From Stenocarpella maydis (taxonomy: Eukaryota > Ascomycota > Sordariomycetes > Diaporthales > Diaporthaceae): 64,000 nt of DNA. Below are positions 12,720 through 26,000 of the stretch, piece after piece; position 1 is the first letter of the stretch; every line of letters begins with the position of its first letter. The DNA lies in NCBI GenBank assembly GCA_002270565.1, contig NQMI01000052.1, positions 186,001 to 250,000 on the forward strand, read 5' to 3'. Under the pieces are notes generated by a model. That model searched no databases, was not told the DNA's origin, and was given only the letters and a program-made list of their open reading frames with translations. A program made the translations under genes and the position numbers.

Positions 12720-14169
12720 GTCGGCTTGGCTTGGTTTGGGGGTGGACCTGTCAGGGCAGGACGAGGAATGTTACTGGTACTGGACTGGCACTGGCACTGG
12801 CACTGGCACGCAGACGGGGACGGGATGATACGTCTTGGCAGTACTCGGTAGGTGCAGCTTGCAAGGCGACGTTGTGGTGTGTCTGGGTGGCAGGACTGGA
12901 TGGGGTCTGTCTGATATAACTTCCAAGACTTTAATAATAATGGGCCATGGGCCATGGCTATTGCCATGCCTGGTGATGATGCGGCTGATGAGGTCATTGG
13001 CCCCCTCAGACGTGCCGTCCTGCAAAGGGTGCAGACGGCTCACACCCCTGCAGCCCAAGGCAGATTACCCTACGGTACGGTACGGTAGTGTGCTGTGCTG
13101 TCTGGCTGTGGGAACGAAAAACAGCAGAAAAAGTCGACAATCTTTGGTCGGTCTTGGCTTTTAATAATAAACCCTCCATGCTGCGTCGCGCAGCACACAC
13201 AAGACGCGTGTGCGCCTGCAAGAGGCGAGGGCCCAGGGCTTGGTTCCCGGAGGCTTAAATAATGCGATTAATCCAATTCGATTCAACTGATCATGTACAC
13301 GGCAAACTACAACAGAGGGAGGCGGTGACGTCAGCGTGAATCCGTCAGCTGCACGGGCAAACGGCATCAGCCAAGCAATCCACTTCAGTCTGGCCCAACA
13401 AATGTGATGTTGCGTGAGCTATGCTAGATATTTTGCGCACGTGTAAATTACTGACTGCAGTTCGCACACGTGGAAAAACGGGTAAATTGGTGAGCCATCA
13501 ATCATATGGCATTGCCAATCCAGCTCAACAACGGCAGGGCAGCAACGGCAGAAGAACGGCAGAATCCGTCCATCCATCCCATCCTCATTACAGCCGAGCC
13601 GAAACCGTCCTTTTCCCTACGTCCTTTTGTACCACGTCCCTGCCCTGCCGCCCTCAAAGCCTCCAGATGAGAATGCAGAGCAGGGAGTTCTGTTGCTCTT
13701 CATGACTTTCTATTGTCTTCCCCTTCTTCATAACTGCTATTCTCATCCGGCCAAGGAAGGATGTTTGCTTGGCGGCTGGTCAGCCCCTGAGTCGTCCAGC
13801 AGCAGGGTCGGGGTCCGCTGAGGGCTCGTCCGAGCAGGGGGTTGACTGCGTATCCCGTTCTGCCCAGTCCTTGCGTTATCCACTTTCCGATGGCAAGTCT
13901 GGCGCGCGATAAGGAGGAATGAATCAACACCACCAATACCACAACAACAGCAACCACCACCACGACAACTCGGCAACAGCCTAAGCACCCGAGCTCTGCC
14001 TGGCACCCAGCCTGCGTATTCGCTCCCCGGCAAATCTCGCTCCCAGCCGCCTCTTGAGCACACGCCCTTGTACCCGTGCCTGCTTGCATCTGCATCTGCC
14101 TCTGCTCTCAATTTTTTGGCTCCGTGCGCGTTGGCCTCCGCGATCCGCCGTTCGACTCTGCCACCAACA
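12720..14169. promoter_or_regulatory. shared divergent promoter region (transporter / mannosyltransferase)
   Basis: This 1.45-kb gap separates two divergently transcribed genes. It contains a (CTGGCA)n hexamer run near 12783-12808 just upstream of the transporter start, several AATAATAA runs, and CT/CA-rich leader sequence near 13920-14160. I see no separate gene. Specific factor sites cannot be assigned. Confidence 0.4.
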
Positions 14170-14181
14170 ATGCAGACATAG
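14170..14181 (+). promoter_or_regulatory. minimal upstream ORF in the mannosyltransferase leader
   Basis: ATG CAG ACA TAG lies 20 nt before the main ATG at 14202 in good context (CAACAATG). If it is in the transcript it is a three-codon uORF that could lower translation. The transcript start is not known. Confidence 0.35.
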
Positions 14182-14201
14182 CGGCCAAGCCCCTCCCCAA
14201 G

Positions 14202-15938
14202 ATGCGGCTGACCAGGAGACTGTTGGCCGTCGTTGCCTTTGTGGCCCTCATTGTCGTCTTGGTCCGATATCGCCGGAGCGTTGAGCACACGATCGAGGAA
14301 GCCATCCAGGAAGTCTCGGCAGAGTGGAAGGCCGAAGAGGCCAACGTACCTAAGAACCGCGAGCTGCCCCAGGTCATCCTGCCCTTCGGAAAGCCCGAGG
14401 ACGAGGACAAGGCCGCCGCCGCCTCACAGGCCGCTGAGGACAAGGCCAATGGCGCCGACAAAACGTCCGCCGACTCGAGTCCACCAGACACGAACAAAGG
14501 TGACGCGAAGCCGGAGGTGGCATCACCGCCAGTTTGGGAGGACAAGGCAAAGGACAGCGACATACAGAAGCAGGCCGTGGGAGACACAAAAGAAATCGAG
14601 GCATTCTGGAAAAAATGGAGCCGTGCCATCTATGAATCACGTCCAAAGGTGTCAAAGATTGCCCTAGGCGGCCATGCGCAGGCACACAAGCCCAAGGAAG
14701 GCCAGCTGACGCGGGAACCGTTTCGGAATCACGTTCGGAACCCCGATGAGGACATTGATACCTTGCGTCTGCTGCACAGGAAATTCGTCAGCGGGCTGAA
14801 GAAGGAGTTTAAGAACGCCACGGCCGATGGCGAACAAGAACAACAACAAGACGGCCAGTGGAAGGGCCTCCCAATCTTCAAGGGGCAGGGAGTGGTCATG
14901 GTCGGCGGCGGCGAGTACTTTGGGCCGGCCATCATCAGCATCCAGATGCTGCGCCGCACCGGCAGCAACCTCCCGGTCGAGGTCTTTGTGCCCGATGAGA
15001 GCGAGTACGAGGAGGTGGTCTGCAAGAACTACCTCAAGAAATTGGGCGCCAAGTGCGTCGTGCTCTCGGGCATTCTCGACAAGAGCAAGGTCAAGGTCAG
15101 CCGGAAGGACGACGCCGACCTGAAAATCACGCACTACCAGCTTAAGTCTCTGGCCCTGCTGCTCTCTTCCTACTCGGACGTGCTACTGCTCGACAGCGAC
15201 AGCATCCCGGTCCTCGACCCCCTTCTCAACATCTTCGAGACGGAGCCGTACAAATCAAAGGGCCTGATCGTATGGCCCGACTTCTGGCGCTCCACCGAGA
15301 GCCCCAAATACTGGGACATAGCTGGTCAGGATTTTCCCACCTACCTGCCGGCCACGGCGAGCGAGGCTGGCCAGCTCGCCGTCAACAAGGCGACCCACCT
15401 GGCGCCTCTCTTGCTGGCCACGTATTATAACATATTCGGCCCTGACTACTACTACCCCCTGCTGTCCCAGGGCGCGCTCGGCCAGGGCGACAAGGAGACG
15501 TTCCTCGCCGCCGCGGTCGCCCTCAACGCGACATATTACAGGATAAAGACGCCGGCCGCCTCCCTCGGGCGCCACGACGGCGCCACGCAGAAGGGGACGG
15601 CAATGGTGCAACACCTCCCCTCAGACGACCTGAAGCACGAGCCGGCTGGGCGCGATACCATCCGGCCCATGTTCCTGCACTCCAACACGCCCAAGATGAA
15701 CGCCGGCCACCTGGTGGACGAGGGCGACCTGGTGTCGGTCGACGGCGAGACGAGGCTGCGGCTGCTGGGCTCCAAGGACGAGCTGGTCAAGAGGTTCGGG
15801 TTTGACGTGGAGCAGAGCATCTGGGACATCATGGTGCAGTCGGGCTGCGAGCTCCAGGATATCATAGAGGAGTGGAAGGGCCGCGAGAGGCTGTGCGAGA
15901 GGCTCACGGAACATTATAAAAAAGTCTTTGGGCCGTAA
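14202..15938 (+). CDS. Mnn2-like alpha-mannosyltransferase, GT71 (578 aa)
   Basis: Golgi enzyme of the Mnn1/Mnn2 (GT71) group that adds mannose to glycoprotein outer chains. It is a single exon; 14202 is the first in-frame ATG (upstream in-frame starts are only GTG). Type II topology: short basic N-terminus, membrane anchor at about residues 7-22 (LLAVVAFVALIVVLV), then a charged stem to about 180. The catalytic part starts with VGGGEYFGPAIISIQMLRRT (from 234), has the DxD metal site D331-S-D333 in a LLLDSDS context, and continues with HLAPLLLATYYNIFGPDYYY and GQGDKETF, which are characteristic of fungal Mnn2-type proteins. Linkage specificity (alpha-1,2 expected) is inferred from family resemblance. 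Confidence 0.88.
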   Translation: MRLTRRLLAVVAFVALIVVLVRYRRSVEHTIEEAIQEVSAEWKAEEANVPKNRELPQVILPFGKPEDEDKAAAASQAAEDKANGADKTSADSSPPDTNKGDAKPEVASPPVWEDKAKDSDIQKQAVGDTKEIEAFWKKWSRAIYESRPKVSKIALGGHAQAHKPKEGQLTREPFRNHVRNPDEDIDTLRLLHRKFVSGLKKEFKNATADGEQEQQQDGQWKGLPIFKGQGVVMVGGGEYFGPAIISIQMLRRTGSNLPVEVFVPDESEYEEVVCKNYLKKLGAKCVVLSGILDKSKVKVSRKDDADLKITHYQLKSLALLLSSYSDVLLLDSDSIPVLDPLLNIFETEPYKSKGLIVWPDFWRSTESPKYWDIAGQDFPTYLPATASEAGQLAVNKATHLAPLLLATYYNIFGPDYYYPLLSQGALGQGDKETFLAAAVALNATYYRIKTPAASLGRHDGATQKGTAMVQHLPSDDLKHEPAGRDTIRPMFLHSNTPKMNAGHLVDEGDLVSVDGETRLRLLGSKDELVKRFGFDVEQSIWDIMVQSGCELQDIIEEWKGRERLCERLTEHYKKVFGP

Positions 15939-17940
15939 TGTTTTGGGGTTGTTGTTTTTGTCTTCTTGTCATTTATCGGGGCGCAAAGGCGGAAGTATAC
16001 ATCGTTTTGCCCCCCCCTCCCGGTATTGCACGCACTGTCCATTGGAACTAAGCGGACGGGGTTTTGGAAAGGCTTGCGCCACGGGCGTTTTCTCAGGGGG
16101 TCGGTGTGAACACACACGAGCCATGATACTTGACTCGATCATCTTTCCGGGTCGTACAGGAAGTCTTCAGCATGAGGCACATTCGAAATGAAAAAGACGA
16201 CGACGGTCCCGACCTGTGGCCCGAGGGACCTGCTCTGCTCATCGTCCAACCGCCAGGGTGATTTGTAGATCATTATCACGCCCCGGGGGGGGGGGGCCGA
16301 GAGGCGCAAACTGCTGTGAGACTCAAAAGCCAGGCGGACACGCCCAAGCAACAATCCCCCTTCCCTTACCGCCACCGGCGCGCCCCCCAGCCCCCAAATC
16401 CTTCCCCAGCTTGCGGTGTGGTGGTCAGAACACAAAAGATTATTGTGGGGTGAGGGGGGAGGGGGAAAAGGATATCTACTATGTACAAAGCGAATCATCC
16501 ATTTCACTTCAGCTGGGCATCGCGCGCGATTTAACTTCGGCTGTCCCCACCTTGCCCTCGTGTCACGTTACGCCGGGGCCAATCACTAGTCTCGCCTCGT
16601 GTGCTGTCCGTGCCTCTCTCTCCACCCCGCGGAGAAGGGAAAAAAAAAACAAAACAAAGAAGACGATGCAAGGGAGGCGGGTTGCCCGGCTCTGGAACCC
16701 AGCAGAGAGGGTAGTGTACCTTTGTGGTACCTAGGTACCTAGTGTACACTAGGTCAGTCAAGCCCCCCCGCCCCTTTCGTTCCCCCGTGGAGGGGGGGGA
16801 CGCCTGCGCAAGAGCACGTTGGCTCGAGATATTTGGACCCAGTTGAGCCCCACCCGTCCTTGAGTAGTGTACAGATCAATGTCCGTTCGTCCCTAGTCCA
16901 AAAAAAAAACCCCCGAAGGAAGAGGCGTGCCGCATAAGAAAAGGAAGGGGGGAAAAAAAACAGGATGAGGGAACAAAGAAGGTTTCGCCTGAGGCTCCGG
17001 CAGCGCCAAGAAAAAGCTTGGCACAGCCCGCCCTGGAGGAACCGATCTGCGGTCCGGGGTTTGATGGGGCCTGGGCTAGTCTATATTCGGAGTAGTGTCA
17101 GTCACCACACACAGCAACAGTATATCGTGTACTACAGTAATAGTACACTAGTCTGCAGTGTACACTAGGGTAAGTAGGTAGTCCAGGAACCGCCAAATTA
17201 GGGGCACTCAATCCTTGGTCCCTCCCCAATCGCCCAAAATAACTCTTGCTTATCGCGCGCGCCATGCTGTTTTTCAACACGAGGCAAAAAAGCCACACAA
17301 AGAAAAGACAAAAAAAGATTGCACGCAGAGGCGGAGGGAATCGAAATTAGGCATTAAAAAGTAAAAGGCGCTTTTTAATAGCTTCAATAATAGTATTCGC
17401 TCCGGTGCTTCTAGCTCTAGTCGAGCTCAGGGTATCCGTGACTCTAGGGAAGAAGAAATGAGAAACGCGGGCGAGACCAGAGCGTCCCGACCCTGCTCTT
17501 TTTCGGTCCCACCCTCCTCGTACGTGACAGACCTGAACGCCGCCGCCCCCCCCCCCTTTCTTTCCCCCATGCGGTACACCCAATCCCAAGTGGCCATGTC
17601 ATGATGGAGTAGAAACAGAAAGAAGAAAACCCCGATCCAGACCGGAACGCCTCGCTTGTTTCAAGGACAGCCCAGACGAACGCAACGTGCGCCGAAACAA
17701 CACACACTCACACAACCGCACGAACCCGTTTCCCCTCTTCCCCAACTCGTCCAACCAGGGCACAGCAGCACACTGCCCATCCCCACACACACTAGTCATG
17801 GGTAGGCACGACAAGCCCCGAGAGGCCCGGGGGGAGCTCTTCATCAAACAGAGTTAGATGAGCCACCTGTCGATCCCTGCATGCCATATCGGTCAAACAG
17901 ATTCATCGATCGCATCGCATCGCATCGCATCGTGCCCGAC
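15939..17940. other. convergent intergenic region with homopolymer tracts
   Basis: Two kilobases lie between convergent genes with no recognisable coding sequence. Long G, C and A runs occur (16285, 16790, 17545), as do CCTAGGTACCTAG and GTGTACACTAG palindromes (16729-16755, 17140-17168), and a (GCATC)n run at about 17911-17931 next to the esterase stop. Confidence 0.5.
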
Positions 17941-19114
17941 TCACGGCTTTGGCGCCGGCGGGGTGATCATGCCCTTGGTGCCGGCCTCGACAATGGCCTC
18001 GTAGAACCGGTTGGCCATCATGGCGTAGCCCGTGTCGTCCGGGTGTGTCTGGTCGAACATGGTGGTCAGGTTGGGCCCGCCGGCGGCGGCCGACATGTCG
18101 GCGAGGACGACCTTCCTGCCGGCGCCCTGGAGCTCCGCCGCGACGGCGCGGAACTTCTCGTTTGCGTCGAGCACGCGGGCCTGCACCTGCTCGGCGCGGT
18201 TGTTGATGAGCGTCGAGAGGACGACGGTGGCGTTGGGGCTCCAGGCCTGGAGGTCGTCGATGAGGATGCGCATGCGCGAGCCGACGGTGAAGGTCGGGTC
18301 CGAGGTGAGCTCGGGCGACGCCGGGCTGGCCTGCGTGGTGTTGTCCATGTTGAAGTTCTGCACGCAGTCGTTGGTCCCAAGGTTGATGAGGATCACGTTG
18401 GGGAGGTCCACGGGCACCGAGGCCCGGGCCTTGGGGAGGACCTGGTCGATGCGGAGGCCCGGCCAGCCCTCGACGGCGTTGCCGGTCATGTCGCCGCTGT
18501 TCCGGGAGCCGACGTACTGGACGTCCCTGGTGCCGCTCTTGACGAGGAGGTCCCTGAGCCTGAGCCTATAGCCGTTGCGGTCCGTGGAGCGGAGGCCAAA
18601 GGTGATTGACGCGCCGAGGGGCATTATCCGGAGTTCCATGTCATCGGCGACGGGCTGGATCGGGGGTTCGGCGACAGCAGGCTTGCCTTGACCTCCGCTC
18701 CCGCTTCCGCTTCCGACTCGGCTTCCACCTTCCTGGGCTGATCGCAATGTGAGCGGCACTGCGATGGCTGGTGATGGGAGAGGGGGGGGGGCAAAGAATC
18801 AGCCTCTGGAAGTTCTGAGGGTGGAGGAAAAAAAGTAGCTTACCTGGGACCAAGGCCACGATGGTCAAGAGAAAGGCGACAATTGCGAAGATCCTCATTT
18901 TGCGGGTCCAGCTACGTGGGTTGAGACGGGACAATAATGATGTCTTGTTGGGCTGGGGGATATGGGTGGCCTTCGTAAGATCGTGGCTGTATGAGCTGAG
19001 CGATGCCGAGGCGGAGGAGACGCCGTCGTCGACGGACCCAGGTAGCGACGGTTTACGGTGCTGATCCTGGTTCTGGTCTGGCGGCCCAGTGGTGGTTCCA
19101 TGGCGGAAGTCCAT
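17941..19114 (-). CDS. membrane-anchored SGNH/GDSL esterase, CE3-like (362 aa)
   Basis: Predicted carbohydrate or lipid O-acyl esterase. Exon 1 is 18844-19114 and exon 2 is 17941-18758 on the reverse strand. The 85-bp intron (GTAAGC...GCAG) splits a Val codon and keeps the frame. The ATG at 19114 is the first in-frame ATG. A polar N-terminus (1-72) precedes a single membrane span at about 73-91, so the enzyme is probably a type II protein facing the Golgi lumen or outside. After a Ser/Gly linker come the SGNH blocks: nucleophile S141 in LGASITFG, block II around EGWPG (187-191), N220 in LGTNDC, and D326/H329 in DQTHPDDTGY. The layout resembles CE3 acetylxylan-esterase-like proteins, but the substrate is not shown. 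Confidence 0.88.
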
Positions 19115-22100
19115 GATGGCCGAAGGCACCGCGAGAAGCGGTTTTGTATCTGGGAGGTCTACAAGTGAAGTCCCTCACGGCCACCTTCACCGTCACCTTT
19201 AATGCTGGTGAAAGCGAGAGCGAGGGCGCGACGAGGTGCCCAGCTGGTGGGGACTCTTGACGCAGTGACAGGAGTAGGGTGGTTAGAAGAGATACTGAGA
19301 CGAGGAGGCGAGGAAGTGAATTTCAAACATGCATATGGCAAGTAGATGTAAACAGGTAAGGTCTCATCAAGACGTCAAAGTTCCCCATAGAGGAGATGCC
19401 AAGGAAAAGGGGACCCTGAGGGTGGGAGGCGATCATGGCCTTTAAGGGCACGGCGGGACGGGACGGGGCAGAAGGGCAGGCCAGGCCACTGGAGTGTAGA
19501 CTAGGAGGGTAGGAGGGCATAGTCACGGCACGGGTCTGGTCCTAGACGGTGTGTCGTTCTGGTGGTAGCAAGGTAGAGTTACCTAGCTACTGTGTAGGTA
19601 AATTAGCAAGGGCAGGAGTAGCACGGCATGGGTCAAGGTCGAGTCGAGGTCAGGGCGGAGCCGAGGCAGGGCCAGGACCAGGAGGAGGATAAGGTTGTGC
19701 TGTGCGTCTAGTGCACATGGGCGAGTTGTGGTGGTGGGGTCACGCCTTCATGCGGGAAGGGACAACTGGAGCTGTCAGGCAACGCCGGTACGGCCGTCAC
19801 GGCCATACCTAGGTGATGGGAGATTCATTTCATGGTCATACACTAGTGTGCATATGTACACAGGGTACCTATGCCCGACGGGGCGGTGCAACGGCACAAA
19901 CATGGGTGGTGTGTGCACTAATAAGCTCGGAGCCTCGAGTAGTGTACATAGTAGTAAGCGGTGGGCTCAACGTTGTGGATGAACGCGCCGAGTGACTGAC
20001 AGCAGGAGCACTTGGGTACCTGGGCACCTAGAGACGGAGTACTGTGTACACAGCCCGACACGCCATCCAGGTACAGTACGTGGTCCCTGCCGTGCCCAGG
20101 GTACGAGAAGGCAGACCAGCGTGGTGTATCCGTACCCACACCAGGTACATAACCCTACACTACCCGGGGTGGTCAGCTACACTAGTCTAGGCTCCTGCAT
20201 TTCTGAATGTCTGCATTTCTGGTCTCACATTCCACCCGCTCACAACTACCCTACCTATGCAGTGTAAGCCTTTGCTAGCCCGGATCTGGCGTCAAGATGG
20301 CTCGCATGCGCCAGACACGTTTCGTGGATGGACTCGACTCGTTCACCCGCCCGAGCCTTGCCTGGAGCGTACCATTCGCCTGCTGCTGACTACATAGCAC
20401 ATCCTCTTCTTCGTATCCAGCTCACACCAGCTCACACCAGCTCCGCTAGTTCAGATTGTTTTGGTCCAATCTGCCTGTCCTGCCCCGACGGGCCCAGACG
20501 GCCAGACAACGCATCAGTCATCCGGCTTCCTCTCCCGGCCCGCCGCCCCGCATCAGCGACGTCCTTTTGTACGACTAGTTGTCCTGAGGCTGAACAGCAC
20601 CAAACATCGTGGTGCTCCCGTCGCATGTGGGATCATACGACGTCGCATTCGAAGGATTGGGCAGAATCCAGCATGGCGCCATTATCAAATCCTCAGCCAC
20701 AGGGAGTCTCAGTCCCCGCCGCCGCCGCCGGCACGGAAAGCCCATGACCAGCATACTTTTAGTCACTGGGTCAGTTGGCAAGGCTATCGTTCTGCAGCGG
20801 CATGAGTACGAGACGTCCAAGAATCACTTAAGTTCCGGACACCCGCCCGTCGGCACAGTCGATCTGATCTGATCTGCCGTCACAAGTGAACCTCAGAGGC
20901 CAAAGGTGGGGAGAGAGATACGCCGCAACCAGTCCCAGAGCCCGAGCCAAACATCCCAGAGAGGGGGGGCGTGACGCGCATTCTGGCCGTGTCATTGTCC
21001 CCACAGAAATCGGCTCGAAGTCTCTGTTGTCAAAATCATGACCTCAATCATGACCTCGATTAACCACCTAAACTTGGTTTGGGGGACTTGGGGAGCTGGC
21101 CGGCCACGCGTTCGCCCAGACTGCCCAGCCTTTCAGCCTTTGCCATGATCTGCACCGCAGCTCTATGCGATGAGCTTGTCCTGTTCCTGGTGCGACCGCG
21201 GCCGGGATCGTCGGCGGCTGTGGCCACTCAGCTTGGCGAAATCGGAGTTTGTGTGATGTGATGCATGGCTTGCATTCATCAAGACGGCCTCGGTCTATTG
21301 GTGGGCCTGCAGCTCTCGCGCAGCTCGCTACTTTAAATCCATTGCTCTCGATGGCCTCGCTTGCTTCAGCAGCGAGTCCTGTGAAACCTGTCTCGGTGCC
21401 TGGGCTGGACCGGTCGACGACCGAGATGGTGTTGGGTGGCAGCTCCCTCTGCAGCAAAGCTGCATGTCTCTCTCTCTTTTTCTCTCGTCTCGAGGGTCCG
21501 TGCCTGGGTCTGCGTCTCGCTTCAACGCCAACCGCCAGACCCAAACTCCACTCAGTCTCCCCTCTGTACATAATTGGTTGCCGCCAAGCCCCCGGGGACA
21601 GAGGCTGCGCCGGCTGCTCGCGTCTACGGAGTGCCTTCTCCTGCTCGCCCCCGGACTCTGCAAGCCAAAGTCAAGGCCTTCCCTGCACGCCAGTCACGGT
21701 GTCTCGAAACTTTGGATTCTAGCCTCTTGGAAGCCGTCATGGACCAACTCGGCCCTCAATGTTAAACACCCGACTCTGAAGATCTGAACAAAACACGGAA
21801 GCCTTAATCCATGGGCCCGGTCATCCCTGCCCTGCCTCTGCCCGCATGCCAACTCTGCCGCTCCGCTCAGCGTCTCTCGGGTTGATTTAGGCTCGCGCGT
21901 GTTTTGGTCCACCCGCGAAGCACGCCCGTTGACCTCCACCGGCCCTAGGACTTGGCACACATCTGACACGGCCCCTGCTGGGACGAAACGCATTCGTGGG
22001 GCAACATTTGCCGATGTTCTTCCTGGAGAATCTCGGAATCTCTTTGTGACAACGCGAGCCGCTGTTGACAAGTTCCATCATTTACTGCAATTGTAGCCGG

Positions 22101-22890
22101 CCTCTGCCCCGGCCGGACGGTCTGCAACATTGGAGCATCCTGAGATCAGATAGATTTCAAGCTTTTCTGAATCAAACAACCACACCACTGATCGCTTGTT
22201 TGTGTTGGGTTTTAAAAAAGCAAAAGTGTCTGTTCCATGTCACACCGAGCCAGACATGGCCCTCACGTAGCTCCAGACAAATCAGTGCAGTAATTATGTC
22301 CTGAGGTCTGAATATGCAGTTGACCAACTGCCGAGTTGATCAACTTGCACTACCTCTACTGGTATTCTGGCTGAAGAACAGCTGCCAGGTCCAGCCTCAA
22401 TCGTGTGCACCCTGCAGATGCGACAATCTTGGTCACATCGACGCGACATCTCGCAGGTCGAGTGCGAGTGCCCCCGGCGGATCACGGACGTACTACAGGC
22501 ATATACCTATCAACACTGAAAACTACAAGCCGGGCCGGCACGTACAGCTGCCGTTGGCCCATTGGGCCGGAAACCGGGGGGGGGGGAGTGATCCCCCTAA
22601 TCGCCTTCTAAGTTGGCCAGGCCATTCCGTGCGTATGATGCAAGGTGGGCTCTGCTTTGCGAACGACGAGACGCCTTTCAACCCTTTCCGACTCCGACTT
22701 GGACGATGGCGTCCATGGTGAGAGCTCAGACGAAATGCTACCCGTTCGTTTTGATGAATGGGATAATGGTTCGGAAGGAACAATGATCTCGATGCTGAGC
22801 GTGAGATTGCCGAGAACGAGCGCTCGGGCTTTTCAGAATGGCCACCGCTGTGTCGGAAAAACGAGACTGAGCCCCCCCCCCGGCTAAATT
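19115..22890. other. gene-poor stretch before the AT-rich block
   Basis: No gene recognised in 3.8 kb. Frames are up to 167 codons but overlap antisense and are compositionally driven. ACACTAGTGTAC/ACGGAGTACT-type palindromes are frequent at 19.8-20.2 kb. The composition switches abruptly to AT-rich just after the C-run at 22873-22882. Confidence 0.5.
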
Positions 22891-23014
22891 AGCATTTGCC
22901 GCACTAACCACCCAAATTTTGGTGCAAAGTCAGGAAACATACAATCCTCACCAGAATAACTCTTTTAATGTCATTATTATCGCTAAAAATATATACTAGT
23001 TACCCAAACGGGTA

Positions 23015-26000
23015 ATGATAATGCTATATAAGGCGGTTAACTCAAGCCCATCCCGTAAAGGTGCATAAAACCTGCTTACCCTAGCATAAGGTAGCATTAG
23101 CCCAGCCAAATTTGCAGATAATATATTCTAACTAACCTATTTAGCCCAGCCTACCCAATGCTTACCATATAAGACCTACTCCAGAAGCCGAATTATATGG
23201 TTTGCTGATGATAATGCTATGCCACTTAGGTAGTTATATGCCCGGAAGCTAACAGTTAAAGTAAGTAAGGCCTGGCAGACTGCTTAGAAGCACTTATGAG
23301 TAACCTTAAAGTCTGCGCAGGATAAGGCTGCTGCGGCAGACTATATAGCTTAGAGGGCGCAAGAGAATACTACTGAAGTTGCTAATAATAAGGATATACC
23401 TGGTGGTAAGGAAGAGCCTGGTGGTAAGGAAGAGCCTAGTGGTGAGGAAGAGCTTAATGGTAAGGAAGAGGAAGAGGAGGACTAACTAGAAGCTGCTAAA
23501 TCTAAGGATTCTGCCCCTAATGTGGGGTCCCCAGTAGATAATGCTAGCAATAATATTCAGCTTATTGGAAATCGCCTATAATAGCTACCACTAGGTAAAG
23601 TTCTTCTAACTTCCACTATAGAGATTCTTAGTTAGAAGACTAGTTCTTATCTTATATGATTAATATACTGCTCTATATAACTTAATAATAAGTTGTTAAA
23701 CGGAACCGCTCAGCAGGGCGTTGGTACTCCGTGCAAGGAGTTACCCTAGACTTTGTTGTAAGGAGTTACCCTAGACTTCCTAGCAAGGAGTTACCCTAGA
23801 CTTGCGAGTCAGGCGATTTTCGCTAAGTACGCCCAGTGCGTGCGTGACGCAAGATGAGTTTGGTGGCCGTGAGTCGATTATTTTGGCCTGCATTTGCACC
23901 TTAATTCAGACCTCTGCATTACCCTTATTTCTTACCCAAAAAGTATATGACCTAGTGCATTGGATAGCTTGATTTCTGAAGTTTATATGTACTTAATTTG
24001 GGTATTGCTAGGGCTATGGTTGGCTGGTTGCTTAGAACCAAAGATGGTGTGTTGGAAGGGCGAATTTTCCGGCATTTGCAAATTTGCACCAGAGCCGACC
24101 GCAGCGTGCCCAGGGGTGAGACGACGTCGGAGGGTATATAAGGAGGGCTTACAGAAGCCCAACTTAATTCAATACAAAGTTGTCCAGACCATTGTCAATT
24201 GTCCGAATTCGCCTCAGAGCACTACACTGCGACCCTGCCGAAACACACGCTGAACTGAATGCTATTTTATAGCACATATTCATCAGATAAGTATTAAGGT
24301 TTAGAGATTGTGAGAATTCTAGGCGAATTTAGGGTTTTAAGTATAAAGTAAGCTAAAGCTGAATTTAAGGATAAACTAGGTATTATATTAGATTTAAGGA
24401 GGGTATTTATGAAGGCTAGCTGGGTTATAAGTTAGAAGTCTCTAGTATTTTAGTTAGATGGTTTGGAGAAAGATGATGATGGGGGTGTTAGAGAACTTAA
24501 TTATGAGAATCTCTTAGATATAGTCTCTGATAAGGGGGGGCCATACTTTCTGTAATTCATACATATCTATAGGGTTACCTTATTGCCGCTAGCATTACAA
24601 ACGCCTATATTATAAGGTAATCACCCTATAGGACGGCCAGCAGTTAAGGTCTTCCAGTTATCCCCTATCGCTCAGCTAGTAGCTAGCCCTAAGGATAGTT
24701 TGCCAATAGTTAGATAGCTAACAAATATCACAATACTAAGCAGAAGCCCGGTCCCTAGGAATCCTCAGGTTGGGTCAGTTACTAATCATTAACTAACTAA
24801 TATTAGTAATGAAGTAGATCCTAGGTAGGTAACATACTAGAAGCTAATAAGGATGTAGTACTATATGCTGGGGTCTTGCTGCAGGGCAAATTATTACTAT
24901 TATAATAAGGGGGATGCCCTATAGCAGTAATATTTTATTAAGAAGAATAGCACACATATAAGTCTATTAGATAGGGATATAAGGGACTGGTCTCAAGCAA
25001 TAGCAGCAGATAAAGCCGCACTATAGAGGCCACCAGAAGTCATTATAAACCGCTAGAGAGCTTAAGCAGAAGCCAATAAAGAGCCTAATGATAATAGAGT
25101 TAGCTTTATCCCACCCAGAAAAAAACAGAGGAAATAGAAGCAGAGGGAAAGTAGCATTAATATGGTTATTAACCCATCATTTAACATTAACTTGCCTGCA
25201 ATTGGGTATGGCCAAACGGCCTCAATAGGGCCACCGCCATTGCCAGCAGCGCCTGCTTCTTCTCACGGGTTTAACGGGCTGCTAGCTCTACCCTCACCGG
25301 CGCCAGCAATAACAATAGCACCAGAGAGCCTACCATAGCGGCAGAGGCTGCCTATAATTCTATCATCATTACCGCCACAGGTAAATAGGGATGAGAAAGT
25401 CTTATATCGCAAATTTATTATAGAAGCGCTTTAGACGCACTTTAGGTAGCTATTAGAGAAGGAGCAGCTTAAGTAATTTCAAAAGATTATAAAGCAGGAA
25501 GGTCTTAACCTTCATAGCCTCCACAGGAAGGAGGAGATATAGTTTGCCAAGTAGGGTTTGCTAAACATCATAAGAGTCAGAATGCTTGTTAAGCCATACC
25601 TAAAGGGGAAGAAGGACCTCAGCAGCTTCTTTAATAGTAGCAGCAAGGAGGAGGACTTGCTGCCACACCAGGGGCTATTAAATAGCTAGCAAGTTAACCG
25701 CCAGGCAGATATCAATAGTATTGAAAACGGGCCCAGAGGGGAGAGCGAGAGGACAAAACCTCCACACACACAAAAAGGCACACGTTCTGCCAGAGCCCTG
25801 ATCAAGCAACCACCCCAAGAGGAGCGTGGAAGGCAAGAAGAGGAGCCCCTAACGCGATAGGAGAGATATAAGGGGAATAGAGGGTGCCAAAAAGGAGAGG
25901 CAGAAAAAGAGGGCACAAGAAATAGTTTCACAGTACACACATATATATCTAATAGATATAAATTCACAGGGTATAAAAAGATTAATTCTCTAGAACTAGA

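Noticed and set aside
23960..24253. 97-codon frame, repeated at 54531-54887, suggesting a conserved gene
   Set aside because: Both lie inside LTR-A copies; their similarity is that of the repeat, and the TATA box lies within the frame.
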